Below are positions 49,227 to 60,657 of a DNA stretch of 64,000 bases, piece after piece. Position 1 is the stretch's first letter. Every line of letters begins with the position of its first letter. Source of the DNA: Larix kaempferi (Eukaryota; Streptophyta; Pinopsida; Pinales; Pinaceae). Position numbers and translations under genes: made by a program. The stretch lies in assembly GCA_027924585.1 (NCBI GenBank), contig BSBM01000712.1, positions 1,374,001 to 1,438,000 of the forward strand, given 5' to 3'. The notes beneath the pieces were generated by a model, which did no database searches, was not told the origin of the DNA, and worked only from the letters and a program-made list of their open reading frames with translations.

Positions 49227-51672
49227 TGTAATGTCCCCATTTTGACACTTAGGACATATTTGGATTTCAATGTAAACATTGTATATATGTGATGGATAAT
49301 TCCTAGCATGGAGGTCAAGGGCAAGGCCCCTCTGGTGAATGCTTAGCTTTAAGAGGCAAGTATTTGACATTGTGTGATCCATGTGCTATTAGGCCATGGA
49401 AATTATAAATATCATGTAAATATCATGAAATACAAATACCAGGGGGTTGGCTATGGATGCAACTAAATGAGGGGGACATGTGTATCCACTAGGGAGAGAT
49501 GAGGGGGCTATGGGATTGAACCATAGGTTGCGATATGTCGTATTTAGAACCTGCCTTTGATTGTCCTAGCTGTCATTTAATTCTGTGTAAGGATGACTAC
49601 AGAAAACTGCTCATAATGTTGATGGAGTATGGGCAGCCCTGAAATCTGTAAGGTAGGGTATGGGCTTGGTTTGCTTGACCCATAAGTCACTCCACCTCAT
49701 GGGAGGATGTTTTTGCTCATCCCCAGGCCATAGTGAATGATTCTAGCTTATATGGGGATAAAGACGCAGATGCAACAAGGAAGATAACTAGAAAAAAATC
49801 ACGATTTGGGAAGAAATCCACGATTGAAGAGCCAAGATCACTTAGAAATATGCGTGGGAAGTGAAATCCATTGGGGAATCCATAGACCCAAACCTTGGGG
49901 TGATTTGGAGAGTGTTGGATTCCTGGGAAACTATAGAGAAACCCGAATTTGATACCCGAAACACAGTCACGGGACAAAGCCTTTTGACCGTAACCCTGAG
50001 GAGATCCAAGTGTGGATGACAATGCATAAGAGAGAGTAGAGGTTGGAACCGCTTGACAAATCCGGTGAATACTATTTGATTGAGTGGGATATGTTTGCAT
50101 CTCAGTGGTTGAGCTCACTGGATTAGATTCCTCCTCCCTTGTCTCTTGGCATGCTTGATAAACCCAACTGTTTGTTGTCCTAGCATGACTATTGGTGTGA
50201 AACCAAGGCTATGAGTAAACCTGGGTAGTTCCTCCTTAGTGGATACATAGACCCAGATTGGGGGTGGTATCTGCGTGTTGAAAGAATATAGGCTGGGAAA
50301 AGACCTATGGTTAGGTTGGAACATTGCATTCTAGATCCAGTTGCTCGGTGACTTCATCTTAAAGTTAAGTGTTTCATGTTGCCTCTAATTATGCCAATTT
50401 ATATATATGAATGATTGTTTGTTTATGTCTGAATGCACAGATTGGTCCAACTTATTAATGGAACATAATACTTGTACTTATGTTGGTAAATGCATATGAG
50501 TGTGTGTTAATATGGTTTAATTCAGTTGTGTTTTGCATCCATTGTTTTATTCATATGTAGATTTGTTCATTGATGCATATGGATAAGTTTGGTTGAGGTC
50601 CTGAATGTGAAGGAGGTTTAGTTAGGGTTTTTTGGAAGAAATAGACACCCCCATGTGGTGTTCATTCTTCCCCTATGGATTAGATTAAGCGAAGGGGCCA
50701 TGACCGAGTAGTATAAGAACCTTGCAGAGTGGTGAAGAGGCCTTAATGAATTTTGGGGCCATATTTTGGATTGGAAGAAGGCTAGGATCAGAGCCATAAG
50801 ATGTAGCAGAGGATTATGTAGTTGCATAGGGATTAGTTGGATCTTTCCAATGGTACCGATTTTTCCCAAAATGGACTTAGGATGAAGAAGATATCGGCCA
50901 GAGAAGTTGGTTGTAATAGGGGTATTCAGACGGCTTCCAACCTTCCGAACCCGCAATGCAGATTGCGAATCGTGGAATCCGGAGGTGGGAATTCTTGGTA
51001 TGGTGCTTGGAAATTCTGATTTCTAACTCCCATAAGATGGATTGTGGAGTGCGGAAGTCAGATGAGTACTTTCTCTGGAGTTGTGGATTGGTGTTCTGAC
51101 TTCCCGAGTCCCACATCGCAGATTGCAAAACTGCGGAAGTCATAGAGGATTTTCGATGACGCTGTGAAATTGGTGTTCCAACTTTTTGAGTCCTGCATCG
51201 CGGATTGCAGAACTATAGAAGTCGGAGAGGATTTTCGTCTATGCCATGTATTTTGCATTCCGACTTTCCGAGTTCCACATCACGGATTGCGGAAATGTGA
51301 ATGTCGGAGAGGAGTTTCGTCGACGCTGTGTATTTGGAGTTTTGACTTTCTGAGTCCTGCATCATGGATTATGGAACTACAGAAGTCATATAGGAGTTTT
51401 GTCAATGCAGTGAAATTGGTGTTCCGACTTTCTTAGTCCCACATCACAGATTGCGGAATTGCGGAAGTCAGAGAGGAGTTTCGTCGACGCTATGAAATTG
51501 TTGTTCCAAATTCTGACTTGCGGCTTGCGGATTGCTGCTTGCAGAATTGTGGATTGCAGACTGATATCGCTGAGCTATGTAAAAGTGCATAGTTGGATTC
51601 TTTGAGAAAAAAAAATTATCAGGTTTTTCCCCCATCACTTTAAAGGGCACCGAGGGGATCGGGGACGTGATA
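49227..51672 (+). repeat. Element D 3' LTR
   Basis: 2446 bp, uninterrupted copy that allows E and F to be placed exactly in the 5' LTR. It starts TGTAATGTCCCC and ends GGGGACGTGATA, where the last CA has become TA. A tract of 82-bp repeats lies near its end. Confidence 0.9.
50973..51546 (+). repeat. 82-bp tandem array in the D 3' LTR
   Basis: AAGTC (or AATGTC in one unit) recurs at 51055, 51137, 51219, 51301, 51383 and 51465, exactly 82 bp apart. Same unit and same copy number class as in the 5' LTR; units within an array differ by scattered changes. Confidence 0.92.
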
Positions 51673-51893
51673 GTCAAACTCACAACTTGACCTGTCCCTT
51701 TATGATCCCTAGGGGTGAATTAATACAAAAACATAAACCAAGGCATATAGAAACAATGATTTTCTAGTGAGATTATGGTAGAGTTGAAGAGAGCAACCCA
51801 TAGGGATGTGTAAGTATGGACTTGAGTTGATAAACAAAAGCATGTGTTCTTTGAATGTTTCTAAGGATGACAATGAAGTTGAGTTGGGAATGA
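51673..51893 (+). other. Element B internal region resumed after D
   Basis: Aligns with 54380-54605 just before the last B LTR (shared TATGATCCCTAGGGGTGAA-like, GAGAGCAACYYRTAGGGA and GTTTCTAAGGATGA). This is the pre-LTR part of B, cut off from 22642 by D. Confidence 0.8.
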
Positions 51894-52384
51894 TGTAATG
51901 TCCTTACCTTGTGGTAAGTGATGACCCCTCACTAACTTGACCACTGGTAGACTCAGGTGAATGGGAAATTGGCACACCCGACATGACCAAGAGATGGATC
52001 AATGTATTTTGGAACATTCAGAAGCACACAAGGAACCCATGGGAAATGAGGGATTGGGCATGGCATGAATTTTTAGAAATTAGGGCATGTGACCAAGAGG
52101 ATTAAGTCAGCCATGGAATTCTTTGGAAATGGTATCATCGCCTGAGAAGGATTTGGAAAGCAGTAACGAGGGAGAAACACCATTAGATTCACTTGTCTAA
52201 GGCATAATGGTAAGACACCCAGAGAGGGTGAAAATGGTTGCACACTGCATTAGGCACATGTGGATGCCATCAATCATAATAACTGCGTCACTAACAAAGG
52301 GATTTGGGTGCACAACAAAGATTTAGCATAATAGTCGACAAAGGGAGAAAAATATGAAGTTGCGTCCAAGAGAAGATGCATGCC
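51894..52384 (+). repeat. Middle LTR of element B, truncated
   Basis: About 490 bp of the B LTR, starting TGTAATGTCC and aligned with 10527-11030 and with 54606 onward. It stops abruptly at about 52384 and continues straight into gag sequence, so the LTR 3' part, PBS and gag start of the second unit were deleted. Confidence 0.8.
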
Positions 52385-53620
52385 AGAGTCATATTATGGC
52401 ACCCATGATGCAGAGATGCTAGGAGAATTATGTTGGGATGTAGAATAGTACCTTGAGTAGATGAATATGATTTCAAATGAATCCAAGGTAAATGTGGATT
52501 CCATGTTCTTGAAGGGAATGAAAAATATTTGGTGGAGAAAGTAGGAAGAGGATCTTATGGTAGGAAAATATATTTTTCTGGATAGGTAATTGAGATGACA
52601 TGAAGGGAGTCGTGCATGCATAGTTTGTTCTAGGTAATCAATATGGATCACAAGGAATGAGTTGATGGAGTTAAGGAATACTAGTAAGATACAAGAACAC
52701 ATCAAGGTGTTTTAAAAGCTCATGTTGGAGATCAAAGATATGGTATATGAGAATCAGTTATACCACTTCATCAAGGGCTTGCAACCCTAGGCATAGAACG
52801 ATATGGTACACCAAATCTAGAAAACCTTGTTGCAAAAATCACTAAAAACATCAATTTTTTTGACTTGAAGACCAATCCAATGGAGATTCAAGGAGTGGAA
52901 TAAGGTGTCGTAATGAAGAAATAGTTTGTAAAGGGTAAATATAAGGTAAAGGGAAAGGTATCAGCAAACACAAGTGAGTAAAAACCCAATTATGTAGATG
53001 AACCCATGGAGAAACACAAGGGAATCCTAATAGTTTTTTGGATTTGTGCAAAATACCATCATGCAATATATTTCCCACTCAAATAGTAGAAGTTGAATGT
53101 TGCAGAAGAATAAACAAGTAAACCATGCCACCAGTTGGAGTCTTGTAGGTGTTGAATGCCATATCCAAGGAATCGATTGTGGCTAGGTAAGAGGAATAAG
53201 AGATGATGAACTTGTGCCATTTTCTAGTGGAAGTGAATAGCTATACCATCATTTCACTAGTGGACAGTGGTTTCATCCATAATTTTGGAAAAACGAAGGT
53301 TGTCGATAGCCTTAGATTGTAAGTTGAACCAACACAAGTATCCTTCAAGACAGTTTAACCACAGGTGGAGTGGGGTGGTTGGTACGATGAAAGGAGTTAT
53401 GATGAAGATAGGTGATTAATGGAATGGATAGGTAAACCTCACCATAGTACCTATGGATGAATTTTATATTTTCCTTGGACAAGAGTTATTGTAGAGGAAA
53501 TATGAAGAAACTATTTCACATTTGGACAACTTGGTTTTCTTTTTGGGTGAACAAAAAATCATCTTCCCAATGGTAAGGAGGAAAATTGGTAGAGTTTCTT
53601 AAATGATTGACTTGTGATTG
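52385..53620 (+). pseudogene. Element B gag and protease remains (second copy)
   Basis: Aligns with 19465-20700 of the first copy: for example CAGAGTCATATTATGGCACC against the same phrase near 19464, and the gag end around CACTTCATCAAGGGCTTGCA (52767 and 19840). The protease active site is LVDSGFIHNF (about 53259), with Ser-Thr changed to Phe-Ile. More stops than in the first copy; not translatable. Confidence 0.7.
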
Positions 53621-54605
53621 GTTGCAGCAACCAAAACAAAAACCAAACTACTTCTTTGTGCAAGGAACGATAACAATTTTGGATAAAAATAAAACACAAC
53701 AACATTTGCATGGTGAAAAGGGCCATAGGTCAACTGGTAGGAAATGCAAGGAACAACACTAGAAGAAAGGACCAATAGAAGAGAGATTTGTTAACTAGTT
53801 AAGGAAACCAGGGAGGGGATAAAATTCCGTGTTATGTTGCATCCAAGGAAGAGAAAAAAAAGCTTTTGTTGCACCTATATAGGAGAATCTACAAGGTGAC
53901 CCGAAGGTATACTGGTTGTTGGTGGAAGATGACAGTAAGATTGGATTAAATGTTTCCTTGCCGTTAAACCTGAGCAAGAAGTATGGACCCAACAGAATTG
54001 AAACACGTTAGGAAGGATTACAATTCATGACATTCATGGGTGGTGGCATTGACAACCTCTTACCTCATAATATTTACTAGAGAAATTAACAAAGTGCCCC
54101 CTACCGAAGGAGTGGCAGTGAGTCCAAGGCATCCGAGAATGGTGCCAAGTGAAGAAAATAAGTTTAAGTGTTGAAATAGCTGAAGAGAATTCCAATGACA
54201 CTTACTTGTGATGAACCAAACACCCGAAATTAAATTAGAATGGTAAGAAACAAGCTCACAACAATAACATTTGGAAGTAGGTAGAAGGATTGGAAGAAAA
54301 TAGGAAGTGAGTCTAGGAAGCATTGAATGCATCGCATAATTGAAGTTAAGGAATTTAGTTCAAAATTTAGCAATATGATACACTAAGTCAAAATCATGAA
54401 CTAAATTCTCCCCTCATGATCCCTGGGGTGAAGTGATACAACAACAAGAATGAATCCATATGGAAGAAAGAATTCTCTAGTGACATTGAAAAGGGTTGAG
54501 GAGAGCAACTTGTAGGGACATGTAAATCTAGACTCAAGTGAATGAGGAATTATATGATATGTTTAGATGTTTCTAAGGATGAAAATGAATTTTATTGGTG
54601 GAGGA
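53620..54605 (+). other. Element B internal region, second copy, 3' part
   Basis: Decayed non-coding sequence that aligns with 20700-21060, 22138-22642 and 51673-51893 in order. It lacks the 1.07-kb insert and D, so it serves as the empty-site reference. Confidence 0.7.
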
Positions 54606-55469
54606 TGTAATGTCCTTTCCTTGTGGCTAACGATGAATCCTCACTAACCTAATCATCAGTAGACTTGATTGCATGGGAAGCTAGCATGACCAAGAGATGG
54701 ATGGATGCATTTATGCACATCCGAGAGCACACAAGGAAATCATGAGTAGTGATGGATCATGCATGAGTGTGAAGCTTTCTATAGTAGGGCATGCAACCAA
54801 GAGGCTTTGACAAGTAGGAAATGACTTGTTGATGCCCCAAAAATCGTAGCATCAATCGGTAAGTGAATCACCCCGGTAAGCAAGCCCAATTAGATCGCTC
54901 ACCGTTTGGTGTGGAGAATCCATCCGGTTAACAGTTCCGGCTACCGTGTAAGATTTATAGATTTACTTCCTTTGCACCGGTTGCGGCCCGATCCATCATT
55001 TATGTATTTTAATTTCAAAGATGAGATGCAAGTGCTGTAATCTAAATGCAAGTTGTAAACAAATCTAATGTAAAACTATTTTAAGCAAATCTAATCTATC
55101 CTCGTAATGAGCAAATTTAAAGAATGAGTAATAAACTAGAAATGTAACCAAGAATCACATAGATAATTGTTAAATTGAAAGGAAAAATTTACAGCAGAAA
55201 ATAAATATTACCAAAGATAGCCTTGATAGAGGAATCACATTCTATTACCCATTTTACACAGAAATATTGCATGAGATAGTGAAATCATTCAAAGCAAAGA
55301 AGTAATTCAGTAGGTTAAGAATGATCTCAAAGAAAATGCATGAATAATGCAGAAGTAATTCAACCAATAATTCACACATTCCCATAAAAAAACTCCATGC
55401 AGGCTTCCATTAGGCAAAAACAAACTTTCTTTATTGATGTAGCAAAATAGTTTACGTACAACATAAGTT

Positions 55470-55524
55470 TGTCCTTTCACCTGCCAAAAGTCCTTTCCAT
55501 CTCATCTATCTCTATACTTATAGA
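55470..55524 (-). promoter_or_regulatory. C2 TATA box and conserved downstream block
   Basis: Minus strand: CTATAAGTATAGA (55524-55512), then GAAAGGACTTTTGGCAGGTG and AAAGGACA (55498-55470). It is the counterpart of 46473-46531 in C1, with the same spacing, although sequence around it has diverged. Confidence 0.6.
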
Positions 55525-55719
55525 TTTTACAAATTTGTCTCTTCTCAAAACCTAACCCTAGGAGAAAACAAAAGTTTGTCATCTAGTGCCTAAAGAGACA
55601 AAAAGCATTTCCAGATGTCCTTTTACATATTTATATAATAAGCAAAATCCAGCTGTCTTTTCCAAAATTTATACAAAGAAACAAATCAAGCTCCAGATGG
55701 CTCTGTTGTGTCATTTAAT

Positions 55720-58700
55720 TTCTCCTTAAAAGGATTGCTTGCTTGTGTTTCCTTTTCCACCTCTTGAATGTAACTGGCCCACTGGTTAATCTCCCTTAAG
55801 ATGGTCTTTCCCCGCGCAGAGATAGTCACTTTACGGGCTATCTTGTGCTTGCGCAAATTATCTGCTTTTACATCTGTTGTTCCACTGCTTTTCCTACTAT
55901 AGCTACCTGCACAATGTCTTCCAGGAAATAAGTATGAACGACAGTCTGCTCAATGAATTGATGGACATCCTCCATGGTTATAGCCTCTATCTTCTTTAGA
56001 TATTCTAACTCTGCGTTCATGTTACTCTGCAACTATGACAGGCGCTGCTCTCTTTCAGGAAACTCATAAAGGCTCTAAGGTAAAGCCATGCGACATTTGT
56101 CGTGACCTTACTGTACTTTGGAGTAGACAATGTGGCATTTTTTGACAGTCTTTTAGATATCAAGACTTAATTTGTGAACACAATCCCTGCAAAACTTGAG
56201 GACTCCTGTATCCATGTCGAATTCCTCAGCAGTTGTAGCACGCAGGTTTGAGGGAAAATCAGATTTTCCGGTTTCCTCCATTCAAACTACTCTTTAATTT
56301 ATACCACATGTTGCGCATACTTATTCTTTATTTTAAGAGCCTAAACCTCAATAGATGTCATCCTTGTTATCATTTCTTTCATGTCGCAGACTTCTTTAGA
56401 AATAAACACTAGCAGTTGATAAGTTTTCTCTTGCACATAGCAGGCTCGGTTGTAAAATGTGGCTAGATCTTCCTCCTTTTCATTTGCTTCCTTGAGCTGT
56501 TCTAACAATCCTTCCTTTTCTCGCGTTAGCCTATCAAACTAGGGCTTGAAGAAATCAATTTGCTGAACCCTATTGGCCTCATGATTTTCCAAATCTATTA
56601 TGCGAGCCCTTAAGTCCTTTTTCTCATCTTCTGAGATTGCTAGCTGCATTTCTAAAGTATTCTTTTCATTTTCGAGCTACTGGATCTTCAAAGTTGTTTC
56701 TTCTCTTTCTTCTGTAAGATCCTCGTACATATTTTTCAATTCATTTCTCTCTAACACCTCCTTATTCATGTCATCTTTTATCTTGAAACATAGTTCTCGG
56801 TCTTTCTTGATATCTTCAACCAGACGATTGATATTGTCTTTCCTTGCTTGGGATGCAGCTACCGAGCATGATGCTGTGAATCCAGGGTCGATGTCAGTCC
56901 CTTGGACAAGTGTGTTTTCTGATACTCTAAGTTCATATAGGTCTTGACCAATCTCCATTTTCTTCACTGATTTGTCAATGATGACCTTTTTCCGATGATG
57001 ATAGTAAACGAAATCCAGGTTGGCCACTTGGCGCTGCTTTCTGGGGTTGTATGGGGTAAGTGCTAAACCTTTAGTGGTAACAACCCCTTCAGCTATCCCT
57101 GGTTGGTGAATTGTTTCCAGATCCACGTCCATGGCCCGTGGGCTCGACCCACCTTATTCCATGGATTTCTCGGCTTCTTCTTTTTCCTAACTTGCTGCAA
57201 GCTCCGCTAGCTCTGCTTGTAACCTTTCTGCTTATTCTTGTTTGGTTTTCTCAGCCTCTTCCTGCTGTAGTTTGGCAGCTTGTTCCAGCAAGTTCCTTTC
57301 TTCTTCTTCTTCTTGCAATTTGGAAGCCTAATCTTCTAGGATTCTCTCTTCCTCCTCTCTCCGAGCCTTTTCTTCTTACTCCTTCTGGATTCTAGCAACT
57401 TCTGCATCTTGCTACTGCTTGACTTCCTACTCCTTTTGGATCCTTTCCTCTTCTTCTTGTTCCTTCCTTGTTGACCCCTCCATCTGAGATGCTGCTACTT
57501 CTTTCTCTTTTTGGATCAACTTGATAGGATTAGGGTCGGAACTCTTTCTTTTCTTACAGCGGTAGCGCTTTCCTAATTCAATTAAGTTCCTAAGATTTGG
57601 AAAAATTCTTTATCTTGGTCCATAAGATGTGTTTATTCATAAGTGGTTTTGACATCAATGCAATGCTTAGCAACCTTGCCATTAGTATCATGTCTCCTAA
57701 AAGACTTTGTGCCAAAATGAAACACTTCTAAGCCTTGAGCAAATTTTTCTCCCTCTTTTTCCCTCAAGAGGCTATATGCACCAATGGTGAAGGGCATGGG
57801 TGGATATATACCTTTCTTCCTCTCTGTGAGGATCTTGCTAATTCCACCAGTACCGAAAAGTTGCCTTAAAGCTTCCTTATGCACCACAAAATCTGTAACA
57901 TATCGGGGAAACAGAAAGGGAGCTTGAGATCCCACACTCATCCGGATATAGGTTCCTTTTGGGGAGAAATAGTAATCTCCAAACTCTATTATGATGGGCA
58001 TGGCATTCTCAGACATGCAATTTGGCTCCTCTACAAAAATGAGCTGATACAGGGGCATAATTAGTTTCTCATAGATCTGTTTGTAGTGGTTTGCTACAAA
58101 GAGAGGAGACTCTTTCCGATTCCATATACAACCCAAATCCAAGAAGGGGTGTTTGCTCAACAGGAAATCCATCAAATAAGAAGACATGAAGAAATATGCT
58201 CTCTTTTAAGTTAGTCCTCCTTGGGCAGTGGTTAACTGTGAGACCAAATTGTCTGAAATTATGTCAGCCCAATTGAAAATGGTACCAGACATGGCCACAT
58301 GGACCATTACTGGCACCCAACCAAGCTTGAAAATATTGCCATTTGGCAGGATGAAAACCTGACTTAGCATCAGGGTAATGAGTCTATAAGGAGTCTTCAG
58401 AAGAGCACTTTCATATTCATTGTTGTTCCTTTGTCTGATTTTCCTGTCACTTATCATCATCTTCCTGGCAGACTCTAGAGGGTCTATAATTTGTTTGGCT
58501 ATCCACTCATTGTCCAACCAAGTTCTTTCCTGGGGCAACTTGTAAGTGGTCATGATATGCTCAGGTGTGAAATATGCCAGATTCATCCCAGCCTTGTCAT
58601 TAATAAACCTGGTATCAATCTTAACATGAGGGATTATCCAGCTGATGACCTCTGAGCACGGGAATAGCTCGGCATGAGTCGTTTCCTTGTGGAGGAAGGA

Positions 58701-58937
58701 CCTTTTGATGTTTGCATACACCATAGTTTCTTATAAGGAAACTTGAGGGTAATTCTAATCCTTGATAAACTTGTATAAGTCACCCCATTGGAATTCCGGG
58801 GTAGAGCTTCCTAGGGCCACTCCGGTGACAGTTTGCGTATCGCTGAACATGGTTTCGAGCGATGTGTCTAACAAAATCTCCACGTTTGAATCCGATTCCG
58901 CAAGTTTAGCTTTTCATCTGGCAGACTTCCTATGCAT
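55720..58937 (-). pseudogene. C2 protein, counterpart of the C1 frame, broken
   Basis: Runs from an ATG at 58937 to about 55720, about 3.2 kb, the same length as in C1. Matching parts: SLETMFSDTQTVTGVA near the start, FPCSEVISWI, GTIFNWADI, FMSSYLMDFL, EEPNCMSENAMP, a Glu/Arg/Gln coiled coil (57150-57530) and the C-terminal patch ITMEDVHQFIEQTVVHTYFL near 55950. Breaks include stops at about 58736, 58206 and 56675, one early stop at about 58914, and a frame change between 57633 and 57132. Where C1 is frameshifted (43890) C2 is open, so the ancestor had one long frame. Family unknown. Confidence 0.72.
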
Positions 58938-60657
58938 GTCAAACCTGCGAAGGTGGGGTATCATGAATAAGGAGTTTGATAAATTCTCAAGCAACTATTG
59001 TTAGTAGACAAATCATATCACAAGATTCATGATACTCAAGTAGAAATTGAGCATGCAAGAAACAATCTTACAAGCATTTAACATGACTTAACATGCAATC
59101 TATTACCCAACAGGAAACTGCTTAGCTATTTACTTGAAAATTTCATGATACAACCATTTCTTCATTGTTATCAGCTTTTGAAGAGAATACACAGTTACGT
59201 AAAGCACTATTTGTGTGGGATATAGAGGGTATTCTCAATGCTTACGCGGATTTATGGCTTTAATGCATGGCTTTATCATTTGGAGCATGTCTTATTGCCC
59301 ATAGTAGTGAGTGTGGCTTAGCATTCCCTAGTATTAGCAAATGTTCGCTACAGACCAGAGTGTGTGTTTTAAAGCTAACATGCAATTTGTGGCATTAAAA
59401 CTATGATAGGGATTTCCTAGGACTAGCCATTATCAGAAAAAACCGACGTGGGGAAAACTTTCCTAAAATACTTGAAAACGAAAGTCGACAGGCCAGAACG
59501 CATGTGTGCATAAGGTGGATTTCCTGGGTCGTTGTTCGAGGGTAGAAACAAGAATTTTGTGCTTTTATTGGCTTGAAGGGAGGTTTTCCCATTCGATAGA
59601 AGGATTTTCTTACATCTTACGAAACTAACGGGAAACTCGAGTGTTTAAATGCTTTCAACAGAAAAAGGGCCTAAAACGGGGTTTTCTTTGGATAAATCAA
59701 AAGGAAAGAGGAAGAAACACCTACATGTTAACCTTGGAATGGTTTCTGGTGGTTGGCGTGCATACCCAGATGAGTAACAGTCCAAAATCTCTTTGACGAA
59801 TGATGAACGCTTATGCCCCTCGGCAATAGCGAAATAATTGAGAAACAACCCCATTCTTCGTATATGTATAGGGAAAGCAATAAAGCCACATGTGGTGGCA
59901 GGTTGGCATATTTAATGAGCACGGGGCTCAATGCAATGGGAAATTTACCTTGCATAGGTGTCAATCAACGCCTCACCAACTTTATAATTGTGCACATACC
60001 CAAAAATTGGGCTGCAACTTGGCGATGATTTTACTGCTAACTTACGCGCAACGGGTGGCAAATTTAGGGTTAACCCTTGTGATCAAGAGCTGCGCCCATG
60101 GATCAAAGTTTCGTCTGCAAATTTAAGGTCAGGAGTAGTGCAACTGGCGGAAATTTTAATCATAACCCTTGTGACCGGAAGCCGCAACGATGAAGGCGAG
60201 GTGCATCAAAGGGCGACATTTTTAAGGACAGGAATTGCACAATGAGAGGATGCTTTAACGCTAGAATATGCGCTAATTCGCACAAAGTCAAAGGCTTGAA
60301 ACAACGTAAAGGAGTGGCGATTTTAACCTTAAAATATGCGCAACGGAGGAGAGAATTAAAGTTCAAAAATGCGATGACTCGGTCAAATTTAAGGTGGTTC
60401 AATCATGCGCCGTAGTCGGCCAAATATAGGTTTGAAACTTGCGCATTTGTCGCGGATTTTAACCTTAAAAACTGTGCCTAACGCTAAAAGATAACTTTTT
60501 CCTTAGTAGAAAAACCAAAACAATTTGGAAGAAGAGAAGGAAGAAAACTTGCCAAGTTTGAATAAAATAAGCTTCAAAAATCAAAAGACTTCTTCAAAAA
60601 TAGAGGGAGGGGCCCCAGTATTTACAAAACTTTGGGGGGGATGTTGCAGCAACAACA
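58938..60657 (-). other. C2 5' non-coding region with modular repeats
   Basis: Only the first 60-80 bp (60657-60580) match C1. The part 59980-60480 consists of loose repeats of TTTTAAGGTTAAAAT, CCGTTGCGCA and AATTTGACC-type words with period about 60-70 bp. C1 has another set of repeats in the same place. Confidence 0.5.

Larger units (their letters stand above)
22643..51672 (+). mobile_element. Element D: gag-only LTR retrotransposon with 2.45-kb LTRs
   Basis: The 5' LTR runs 22643-31972 (about 2.53 kb once E and F are removed) and the 3' LTR 49227-51672. Both start TGTAATGTCCCCATTTTGAC. The target duplication is GTCCA (22638-22642) against GTCAA (51673-51677), one base changed. A PBS and a polypurine tract are present. 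Without its insertions the internal region is about 5 kb; the only coding trace is a gag zinc knuckle near 48910. No protease, RT or integrase belongs to D, so it is non-autonomous. It hosts E, F, copia, G and C1 and lies in the internal region of B. Confidence 0.85.
54827..60657 (-). mobile_element. Element C2: second copy of the C family, reverse orientation
   Basis: 5831 bp, flanked by the perfect duplication TGACT (54822-54826 and 60658-60662), inserted in the last B LTR. On the minus strand it begins TGTTGTTGCTGCAACATC and ends GGGGCATCAACA, like C1. It also has the broken frame, the TATA and conserved block after it, and a 3' tail matching C1 (GGATCGGGCCG..AAC region, ACGGTAGCCGGAAC). 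No LTR pair or PBS was found. Confidence 0.85.
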
